From: Catellatospora bangladeshensis
Lineage (GTDB): Bacteria; Actinomycetota; Actinomycetes; Mycobacteriales; Micromonosporaceae
Assembly: GCF_016862575.1 (NCBI RefSeq)
Contig: NZ_BONF01000016.1
Span: 220,406 to 284,405 of the forward strand
Direction: 5' to 3'
Length of the DNA stretch: 64,000 nt
A program made the translations under genes and the position numbers. Below the pieces are notes generated by a model, which did not search any database, was not told where the DNA came from, and worked only from the letters and a program-made list of their open reading frames with translations. This document shows, in pieces, positions 43,729 through 50,541 of this stretch. Numbering within the stretch: position 1 is the stretch's first letter; the number at the start of each line of letters is the position of its first letter.

Positions 43729-44412
43729 GTGGCCACCCTTCTGCTGCTGCGACACGGACGCACCACCGCCAACGCCGACGGCATCCTCGCCGGAGACCTG
43801 CCCGTCGAGCTGGACGACCTCGGCGTCGCCCAGGCCGAGCAGGCCCGCGGGCGGCTGGCCGGGCTCCCGCTGGCCGTGGTGGTGAGCAGCCCGCTGCGCC
43901 GGTGCCAGCAGACCCTGGAGCTCGCCCTGCCCGGCGTCGCCCCCGTGCCCGACGAGGGCCTGCGCGAATGCGGGTACGGCGAGTGGTCGGGCCGCTCGCT
44001 CAAGGAGCTGGCCGACAACCCGCTCTGGTCGACCGTGCAGCACCATCCCGCAGCGGTCGTCTTCCCCGGCGGGGAGGCGATGGCGGCGATGGCCAACCGG
44101 GCCGTCACCGCCGTACGCGCCTGGGACGCCCGGATCACCGAGTCGCACGGCCACGACGCGGTGTGGCTGGCGTGCAGCCACGGCGACGTGATCAAGGCGA
44201 TCGTTGCCGACGCGCTCGGCATGCACCTGGACCTGTTCCAGCGCATCTCGGTCGAGCCGTCCTCGATCACCGCGATCCGCTACACCCCGCAGCGCCCGTT
44301 CGTGCTCCGCGTCAACGACACCGGCACCCCGATCTCCGCCCTCCTCCACAAGCACCGCCCACCCGCCGAGGAGACCGCCGAGGGCGACGCCGTCCTCGGC
44401 GGCGGCGCCTGA
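43729..44412 (+). CDS. Histidine phosphatase (MSMEG_4193-like)
   Basis: 227 residues from GTG 43729. LLLRHGRTTAN holds phosphorylated His9; the second His is in LACSHGDVIKA. Family of phosphoglycerate-mutase-like phosphatases; the MSMEG_4193 group is actinobacterial and of unclear substrate. Followed by a family C palindrome and the convergent pucR. Confidence 0.9.
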   Translation: MATLLLLRHGRTTANADGILAGDLPVELDDLGVAQAEQARGRLAGLPLAVVVSSPLRRCQQTLELALPGVAPVPDEGLRECGYGEWSGRSLKELADNPLWSTVQHHPAAVVFPGGEAMAAMANRAVTAVRAWDARITESHGHDAVWLACSHGDVIKAIVADALGMHLDLFQRISVEPSSITAIRYTPQRPFVLRVNDTGTPISALLHKHRPPAEETAEGDAVLGGGA

Positions 44413-44425
44413 CCCGGGGCCGCTT

Positions 44426-44500
44426 GATCATCCGACTTGCCGGGCAGTCGGGCGTATCTTGCACGCGCATACGCCCATGTGCCTGGCAAGTTCGATGATC
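44426..44500. repeat. Family C interspersed palindrome, copy 2
   Basis: 32-nt arms (26 of 32 paired) around loop cttgcacgcgc, in the convergent gap between the histidine phosphatase and pucR. Same design as 20322-20400; minus-strand frame AYARARYARLPGKSDD is shared. Confidence 0.85.
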
Positions 44501-44519
44501 TTGGCGGAGGGCCGGGCTC

Positions 44520-46088
44520 TCAGGCGGTGGCGCGGAGGGCGAGGAAGAGGTCGACGCGGTCGGCGAAGCTGTCGAGGTCGCGGCCGGTGAGGTCGGCGAT
44601 GCGGCGGATGCGGTAGCGCAGCGTGTTCACGTGCAGGTGCATCGCGCTCGCGCACCTCGTCCACGAGCCGTCGCAGGCCAGGAACGTCTGCAGGGTGCGC
44701 AGCAGGTCCGCGTTGTGCGAGCTGTCGTACGCCCGCAGCGGCGCGAGCAGCCGCTCCGCGAACGCCTGCCGCACCGCCCGGGGCACCCCGGCCAGCAGCA
44801 GGTCGTGGGAGGCCAGCTCGTCGCAGCCGACGACACGCACCCGGCCGTCGCGTTCGAGCGCGTAGTCGTGTGCGTGCCGCGCCTGGGCCAGTGCCGCGGC
44901 CAGGCCGCTCACATCCGAGGCGGGCTCGCTCACGCCCGCGGTGACACGTGCGCCCCGGACGGCGGAGGTCATCCTGCGGGCTCTGTCACGTAGCGGCGCG
45001 AGCACGCCCGTCCCGGCGACCACCGCCGTCACCAGCGCCCCATCAACGGCCACCACTGCCACCCCGGCCTGCGCCACCATCTCCTCGACGATCGCCGCGG
45101 CGTCGCCGTGCAGTTTCGGGGAAACCGCACGGTCTCGGCGGAGCATTCGTGCACTTTCCCCGAAACTGGCAGGCCCGGGGGTGTCGAGGGACACGACGAC
45201 GACGGTGTGCGGCCCGGTGACGGGCAGGCCGCAGGCGTTGAGGGCGGCGCTCGTCTCGATCGGGTCGGCATTGGCGGCGAGCGCCGCGACGAGACGGTTC
45301 GCCAGTCGCGCCTCGACCTGGCGGGCGCGCTCATGGCGGGCTGCGTCCAGCGCCGCCAGCTCGACCAGCTCGTCGAGTGCCGTCCCGTCATCGGCGCAGG
45401 CGATGAAGCGTGCGCCCAGCGCGGGGGTGAGCGCGGGCGCGTCGAGGTGGAACTCGCGGCCGTCGATGCGGCAGCGTGCGGGCAGCGTGTCCGCCCGCAG
45501 GAACGCCGCGGCCAGCTTCGCGCCGACGCCGGATTCGGTCGGAGTGGTGCTCGTGCGGTCGGTCTCCAGCGGGCCGCCGACGATGATGCGGCCGGTGCAG
45601 CTGAGCACCCAGGCGCCGTCTGTGGGCCATACCTCCGACAGGTCCGCGCCTGCGGCGAGGCGGGCGACGAGGCCGCGGCGGCGGTTGCGGGCGGCGACCG
45701 CGCCCGCCTCCCGCTCGGCCCAGAGCACCGTGTCGATCCGGTCGGTGACATCGCGGAACGACACCTCGGCAGGAACCGCGAACAGCGGCAGCCGGTGCCG
45801 CCGGCAGGCGTCGACCAGGTCGGCGGGCACGGGCCCGAGCAGCGCCTCACCCGCGCCGAGCGCGGCGACCCCGGCCCCGGCGAGCGCGGCGACGAACACC
45901 TCGGAGTCGGCGGGCTCGCGCCGCCACATCATGCCGGTGAGCACGACCTCGCCGCCCGCGAGGTAGCGGGCGGGGTCGAGCAGGTCGGTCGTGTACGCGT
46001 TGCGCGCCACCGGGCGGTCGAGTTCGCCGTGCCCGGCGAGCACGGGAAGCGGGACACCAGGGTGTTCCAGCACGTCACGTAGCCGCAT
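44520..46088 (-). CDS. pucR: PucR-family regulator of purine degradation
   Basis: 522 residues from ATG 46088. N-terminal PucR domain (LRDVLEHPGVPLPVLAGHGE, then the DLLDPARYLAGGEVVLTG region), a GGDEF-like middle, and C-terminal HTH_30 (CASAMHLHVNTLRYRIRRI). In Bacillus and actinomycetes PucR-type proteins sense purine-pathway intermediates. It diverges from the uraD-led cluster, its presumed target. Residues 307-326 are encoded by an inserted 58-nt palindrome, so this copy carries about 20 extra residues (PASFGESARMLRRDRAVS) in the middle domain. The frame is intact. Confidence 0.92.
   Translation of the reverse strand: MRLRDVLEHPGVPLPVLAGHGELDRPVARNAYTTDLLDPARYLAGGEVVLTGMMWRREPADSEVFVAALAGAGVAALGAGEALLGPVPADLVDACRRHRLPLFAVPAEVSFRDVTDRIDTVLWAEREAGAVAARNRRRGLVARLAAGADLSEVWPTDGAWVLSCTGRIIVGGPLETDRTSTTPTESGVGAKLAAAFLRADTLPARCRIDGREFHLDAPALTPALGARFIACADDGTALDELVELAALDAARHERARQVEARLANRLVAALAANADPIETSAALNACGLPVTGPHTVVVVSLDTPGPASFGESARMLRRDRAVSPKLHGDAAAIVEEMVAQAGVAVVAVDGALVTAVVAGTGVLAPLRDRARRMTSAVRGARVTAGVSEPASDVSGLAAALAQARHAHDYALERDGRVRVVGCDELASHDLLLAGVPRAVRQAFAERLLAPLRAYDSSHNADLLRTLQTFLACDGSWTRCASAMHLHVNTLRYRIRRIADLTGRDLDSFADRVDLFLALRATA
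45111..45168. repeat. Palindromic element in frame inside pucR
   Basis: 20-nt arms cagtttcggggaaaccgcac and its near complement (18 of 20 paired) around an 18-nt loop. It lies in the pucR coding frame without stop or shift. The local A/T-rich arms (tttcggggaaa) contrast with the coding DNA on both sides, suggesting insertion. Confidence 0.75.
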
Positions 46089-46097
46089 GCGCACCGC

Positions 46098-46134
46098 CTT
46101 TGTCGTAACCTCCAAAGAGCCTAGCCAGGCTTTG
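46098..46134. promoter_or_regulatory. Candidate PucR operators in the divergent promoter
   Basis: Nested CTTTG/CAAAG pairs: ctttg (46098) with caaag (46113), and caaagagcct with aggctttg (46127-46134). They lie between the pucR start and the uraD gene. Suggested PucR sites only; no published consensus is matched. Confidence 0.4.
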
Positions 46135-46193
46135 TTGCAGTTTCGGTCCTTCTCACCCTTCTACGCCAGGGGGCGGGGCAGTTGACTCATCCC

Positions 46194-46691
46194 ATGTCGC
46201 TGGCCGCGTTCAACGACCTGCCGCAGGCGCAGGCCGAGGAGGAGCTGCGGGCCTGCTGCGCCGCGCGGGCGTGGGCGCGCGCGGTGGCCGCCGCGCGGCC
46301 GTACCCGGGCCATGCCGAGCTGCGCGAAGTCGCGGCGGGGGCGGTGGCCGCACTGTCCTGGCCGGACATCGAGCAGGCGCTGGCCGCGCATCCCCGGATC
46401 GGCGAGCGCGCCGCGGGCGCGAGCCGCGAGGCGGCGTGGTCACGGCAGGAGCAGTCCGGCGCGACGGCGGCCGGCGAGCAGGCCGCGGCCGCGCTGATCG
46501 ACGCGAACCGGGCGTACGAGGAGCGCTTCGGCCACGTCTTCCTCATCTTCGCGAGCGGGAAGTCGGCGGAGCAGATGCTGGCGGCGGCCCGGGAGCGGCT
46601 GGACCACGACGAGGCGACCGAGCGCGAGGTGGTACGCCGCGAGCTGACGGCGATCACCCTGCTGCGCCTGGAACGGTTGGTGACGGCGTGA
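46194..46691 (+). CDS. uraD: OHCU decarboxylase
   Basis: 165 residues from ATG 46194. TTG 46182, in frame, has a better-placed AGGGGG and is a real alternative. Family signature AAHPRIGERAAG (catalytic His) and a helical body. It converts 2-oxo-4-hydroxy-4-carboxy-5-ureidoimidazoline to S-allantoin, the last uricolytic step. GTGA overlap with uraH. First gene of the cluster divergent from pucR. Confidence 0.9.
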   Translation: MSLAAFNDLPQAQAEEELRACCAARAWARAVAAARPYPGHAELREVAAGAVAALSWPDIEQALAAHPRIGERAAGASREAAWSRQEQSGATAAGEQAAAALIDANRAYEERFGHVFLIFASGKSAEQMLAAARERLDHDEATEREVVRRELTAITLLRLERLVTA

Positions 46692-47014
46692 CGCTCTCCA
46701 CGCACGTGCTGGACACCTGCCGCGGCGAACCGGCCGCGGATGTGCAGGTGACGCTGCAACGGCTGGGGCAGTACGGCTGGGTGACGGTGGCGACGGGGGC
46801 CACGAACACCGACGGGCGGCTGTCGGACTGGGTGCCGGCCGAGCAGTGGCTGGTGGGCCGCTACGGCCTGCGCTTCGACGTCGCGGCGTACCAGGGGCTG
46901 GGCAGTTTCTTCCCCGAGGTGACGGTCGTGTTCGACGTGACCGACCCGGCGCGGCACCTGCACGTGCCGCTGCTGCTGAGCAAGTTCGGCTACACCACCT
47001 ACCGGGGGTCCTGA
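46688..47014 (+). CDS. uraH: 5-hydroxyisourate hydrolase (transthyretin-like)
   Basis: 108 residues from GTG 46688. Begins LSTHVLDTCRGEPA and ends with the diagnostic YRGS; 110 residues is normal for HIU hydrolase. It opens 5-hydroxyisourate to OHCU between uricase and UraD. Overlaps both neighbours (GTGA, TGATG). Confidence 0.93.
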   Translation: MTLSTHVLDTCRGEPAADVQVTLQRLGQYGWVTVATGATNTDGRLSDWVPAEQWLVGRYGLRFDVAAYQGLGSFFPEVTVVFDVTDPARHLHVPLLLSKFGYTTYRGS

Positions 47015-47877
47015 TGGCGATCCACCTGGGGCCCAACCGCTACGGCAAGGCGGAGTGCCGCCTGGTCGCGGTGGCCCGGGACGGCGAGCACACGCTCACC
47101 GACCTGAACGTGAGCACCCGGCTGGCGGGCCGCCTCGACGCGACCCACCTGACCGGCGACAACAGCGACGTGCTGCCCACCGACACGCAGAAGAACACGG
47201 TGTACGCGTTCGCCCGGCGGGGCGTCGCCGCGATCGAGGAGTTCGGGCTGGACCTGGCCCGGCACTTCGTCGCGGGCACGGACGCGGTCGAGCGGGCGCA
47301 GGTGCACGTCGAGGCGTACGGCTGGCGGCGGCTGGGCGGGCACTCGTTCGCCCGCGCGGGCGACGAGGTGCGTACCGCGACGCTGACCGCGACCGCCGGG
47401 CAGGCCTGGGCGGTCGGCGGGCTGCACGGGCTGACCCTGCTGAACACGACCGGCTCGGAGTTCCGGGGCTTCCCCCGCGACCGGTACACGACGCTGCCCG
47501 AGGCGAGCGACCGCATCCTGGCCACGGCGGTGGACGCGCGCTGGCGCTTCGCCTCGCTGGAGGTGGACTGGGACGCCGCGTTCGAGCAGATCCGCGGCCA
47601 TCTCATCGCCGCTTTCGTGGAGACCTACAGCCGCTCCTTGCAGCAGACGCTGTACGCGATGGGCGAGCGGGTGCTGGCGCACGTGCCGGAGGTGGCCGAG
47701 GTGCGGCTGGCGCTGCCGAACCGGCACCACTTCCTGGTGGACCTGTCGCCGTTCGGGCTCGACAACCCGGACACGGTCTACTTCGCGGCAGACCGGCCGT
47801 ACGGGCTGATCGAGGGCACGGTGCAACGCGACGACGCGCCGGAGCCGGGGCTAGCGTGGGACCTGGGAGCGGCCTGA
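47014..47877 (+). CDS. Urate oxidase (uricase)
   Basis: 287 residues, T-fold. NRYGKAECRLVAVARD, SDVLPTDTQKNTVYAFA, and the AYGWRRLGGHSFARAG region correspond to uricase motifs; NRHHFLVDLSPFG carries the second domain. Oxidises urate with O2 to 5-hydroxyisourate, releasing hydrogen peroxide. It lies third in the cluster between uraH and the xanthine dehydrogenase genes that make its substrate. Confidence 0.94.
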   Translation: MAIHLGPNRYGKAECRLVAVARDGEHTLTDLNVSTRLAGRLDATHLTGDNSDVLPTDTQKNTVYAFARRGVAAIEEFGLDLARHFVAGTDAVERAQVHVEAYGWRRLGGHSFARAGDEVRTATLTATAGQAWAVGGLHGLTLLNTTGSEFRGFPRDRYTTLPEASDRILATAVDARWRFASLEVDWDAAFEQIRGHLIAAFVETYSRSLQQTLYAMGERVLAHVPEVAEVRLALPNRHHFLVDLSPFGLDNPDTVYFAADRPYGLIEGTVQRDDAPEPGLAWDLGAA

Positions 47878-48728
47878 TGGACTTCCTGAACCCGGCGACC
47901 TGGGCCGATGCGCTGAAGATGAAGGCGGAGCGGCCCGACGCGGTGCCGATCGCGGGCGGCACCGACGTGATGGTCGAGCTGAACTTCCACCGGCGGCGGC
48001 CCCCGGCGCTGCTCGACCTGACCCGGATCGGCGAGCTGAGCACCTGGGACCTCGACGGCGACACGCTGCGCCTCGGCGCCGGAGTCAGCTACGCGCGCAT
48101 CATGGCGGAACTCGGCGAGCAGCTCCCGGGGCTGGCCATGGCCGCGCGCACGGTCGGTTCGCCGCAGATCCGCAACCGGGGCACGGTCGGCGGCAACCTC
48201 GGCTCGGCCTCCCCGGCCGGTGACGCCCATCCGCCGCTGCTGGCCGCCGGGGCCCGGGTCGAGCTGGCGTCGGTACGCGGCACCCGCCTGGTCCCCGTGG
48301 ACGAGTTCTTCACCGGGCCGAAGCGCAGCGTGCTCGCGCCCGACGAGCTGATCGCGGCGGTGCTGGTGCGCCCCGCCGCCGGTCCCGAGCAGTTCTCGAA
48401 GATCGGCACCCGCAACGCGATGGTGATCGCGGTCAGCTCGTTCGCGCTGGCCCTGCACCCGGACCGGCGCGCGGTCGGCACCGGGATCGGCTCGGCCGCG
48501 CCGACCCCGCGCCGGGCCGCCGAGGCGGAGCTGTTCGCCGCCGGACAGCTGCCCTGGGACACCCTCGGCGCGCTCGACCCCGACGTCGTACGGCGCTTCG
48601 GGGAGCTGGTCGCGGCGGCCGCCGCGCCGATCGACGACGTGCGCGGCACGGCCGCGTACCGCCGCCACGCGCTCGCCGTGATGGCACGGCGCACGCTGAC
48701 CTGGGCCTGGAGGGACCTATGCGGGTGA
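47877..48728 (+). CDS. Xanthine dehydrogenase FAD-binding subunit
   Basis: 283 residues. VPIAGGTDVMVELN and RNRGTVGGNLGSASPAGD are the FAD-binding motifs of the CoxM/XdhB family. It passes electrons from the Fe-S subunit to NAD. ATG overlaps uricase stop; its 3' end overlaps the Fe-S gene by 10 nt. Confidence 0.93.
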   Translation: MDFLNPATWADALKMKAERPDAVPIAGGTDVMVELNFHRRRPPALLDLTRIGELSTWDLDGDTLRLGAGVSYARIMAELGEQLPGLAMAARTVGSPQIRNRGTVGGNLGSASPAGDAHPPLLAAGARVELASVRGTRLVPVDEFFTGPKRSVLAPDELIAAVLVRPAAGPEQFSKIGTRNAMVIAVSSFALALHPDRRAVGTGIGSAAPTPRRAAEAELFAAGQLPWDTLGALDPDVVRRFGELVAAAAAPIDDVRGTAAYRRHALAVMARRTLTWAWRDLCG

Positions 48729-49192
48729 CCTGCACGGTCAACGGAGTGGACCGGACCGCCGACGACGTCTGGGAGGGCGAGAGCCTGCTCTACGTGCTGC
48801 GCGAGCGGCTCGGCCTGCCCGGCAGCAAGAACGCCTGCGAGCAGGGCGAGTGCGGCTCGTGCACGGTGTACCTGGACGGCACGGCGGTGTGCGCCTGCCT
48901 CGTCGCCGCGGGCCAGGCCGCCGGGCGCGACGTCCGGACCGTCGAGGGGCTCGCCCCGGAGGGCGGGCTCGACCCGGTGCAGCGCGCGTTCCTGCAGGCG
49001 GGCGCGGTGCAGTGCGGCTTCTGTACGCCGGGCCTCATCGTCTCGGTGCACGACCTGCTGGCCCACAACCCGCAGCCCACCGACCCGGAGATCCGCGAGG
49101 CGCTGGCCGGGAACCTGTGCCGCTGCACCGGCTACGAGAAGATCATGGACGCGGTACGCCTGGCCGCCGCGGACGGGGCGGGGGCGGCATGA
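48719..49192 (+). CDS. Xanthine dehydrogenase 2Fe-2S subunit
   Basis: 157 residues. First cluster CEQGECGSC plus a later Cys (VCACLV); second cluster CGFCTPG and CRCTGY, as in all XdhC/CoxS-type ferredoxin subunits. Carries electrons from the molybdenum site to FAD. Co-translated with its neighbours. Confidence 0.94.
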   Translation: MRVTCTVNGVDRTADDVWEGESLLYVLRERLGLPGSKNACEQGECGSCTVYLDGTAVCACLVAAGQAAGRDVRTVEGLAPEGGLDPVQRAFLQAGAVQCGFCTPGLIVSVHDLLAHNPQPTDPEIREALAGNLCRCTGYEKIMDAVRLAAADGAGAA

Positions 49193-50541
49193 GAACCGTC
49201 ATCAACGGGTGCGCGATCGCGACGGTCGACGCCGCCGGCACCGAGTACCCGCACGGGCACCTGGTGCTCGACGGGGACCGGATCACGGCGGTCGGCGCGG
49301 GCGACTTCGACGGGCCCGCCGACCAGGTCGTCGACGGCCGGGGCTGCCTGGCCACGCCCGGCCTGGTCAACACCCACCACCACCTCTACCAGTGGGCCAC
49401 CCGGGGGCTCGCCCAGCAGAGCAACCTGTTCGACTGGCTCGTCGAGCTGTACCCGGTGTGGGCCGGGCTGGACGACGAGCTGGTGTACGTCACCACGTCG
49501 GCCGGGCTCGGCGCGCTGGCCCTGTCCGGCTGCACCACCGCCGCCGACCACCACTACGTGTTCCCGCGCGGCTCCGGCGACCTCATCGGCACCCAGGCGG
49601 AAGCGGCCGCGGCGATCGGCGTACGGCTGCACGCCTGCCGGGGCTCGATGGACCTCGGCACGTCGCAGGGCGGGCTGCCGCCGGACAGCGTCGTCGAGTC
49701 CACGGACGCGGCGCTGGCCGCGACCGCCGAGGCGATCGAGCGGCACCACGACCCCTCGCCGTCGTCGCGGATGCGCGTCGCCGTCGCGCCGTGCTCGCCG
49801 TTCTCGGTCACCTCCGACCTGATGCGCGAGGGCGCGTCGCTGGCGCGGGCGCACGGCGTACGCCTGCACACGCACCTGGCCGAGACGGTCGAGGAGGACG
49901 CGTTCTGCCGCGAGCGCTTCGGCTGCACGCCCGTCGAGTACGCCGAGAAGCTCGGCTGGCTCGGCGACGACGTGTGGCTCGCGCACGGCGTGCACCTCGA
50001 CGACGGCGCGGTGGCCCGGCTCGGCGCCACCGGCACCGGCGTGGCGCACTGCCCCAGCTCCAACGCCCGCCTCGGAGCCGGGATCGCCCGGGTGCGCGAC
50101 CTGCTCGACGCGGGCGCGCCGGTCGGGCTCGGCGTGGACGGCGCCGCCTCGCAGGAGGCCGGTGAGCTGGGGCCGGAGCTGCGGCAGGCGATGCTCGCGG
50201 CCCGCTTCCGGGGCGGCCCGGCCGCGCTCACCGCCCGCGAGGCGCTGGCCCTGGGCACCACCGGCGGGGCCCGCTGCCTGGGCCGCGACGGCGAGCTGGG
50301 CAGCCTGGAGCCGGGCAAGCTCGCCGACATCGTGCTGTGGCGCCTGGACGGCCTCGGCCACGCCGGCATCGAGGACCCGGTCGCGGCGCTGGTCTTCGGC
50401 CCGCCCGCCCCGGTCGAGGCGGTGCTCGTCGGCGGGCAGCTCGTGGTGCGTACCGGCCGTCTCATCCACGCCGACGAGGACTCCCTGGCCCGCGACCTCA
50501 CCCGCGTCAGCCGCACCCTGCTACGGAAGGCCGGCCGATGA
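49189..50541 (+). CDS. 8-oxoguanine/guanine-type deaminase (amidohydrolase)
   Basis: 450 residues. Amidohydrolase barrel: metal motif NTHHHLYQW, then a HTHLAE ligand, LAHGVHLDD, and VDGAASQEA. The start MRTVINGCAIATVDAAG and the HHHLYQ motif place it with 8-oxoguanine deaminases and the chlorohydrolase-like group. It would turn 8-oxoguanine to urate, or a related aminopurine to a xanthine, feeding the xanthine dehydrogenase/uricase steps. It lies between two xanthine dehydrogenase genes, so substrate class is well supported. Confidence 0.88.
   Translation: MRTVINGCAIATVDAAGTEYPHGHLVLDGDRITAVGAGDFDGPADQVVDGRGCLATPGLVNTHHHLYQWATRGLAQQSNLFDWLVELYPVWAGLDDELVYVTTSAGLGALALSGCTTAADHHYVFPRGSGDLIGTQAEAAAAIGVRLHACRGSMDLGTSQGGLPPDSVVESTDAALAATAEAIERHHDPSPSSRMRVAVAPCSPFSVTSDLMREGASLARAHGVRLHTHLAETVEEDAFCRERFGCTPVEYAEKLGWLGDDVWLAHGVHLDDGAVARLGATGTGVAHCPSSNARLGAGIARVRDLLDAGAPVGLGVDGAASQEAGELGPELRQAMLAARFRGGPAALTAREALALGTTGGARCLGRDGELGSLEPGKLADIVLWRLDGLGHAGIEDPVAALVFGPPAPVEAVLVGGQLVVRTGRLIHADEDSLARDLTRVSRTLLRKAGR

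Noticed and set aside
40428..44270. 1280-codon minus-strand open frame
   Set aside because: Spans four well-identified plus-strand genes; no family resemblance.
46182..46193. TTG start for uraD
   Set aside because: Better ribosome-binding spacing but TTG is rare; kept as an alternative and not used.
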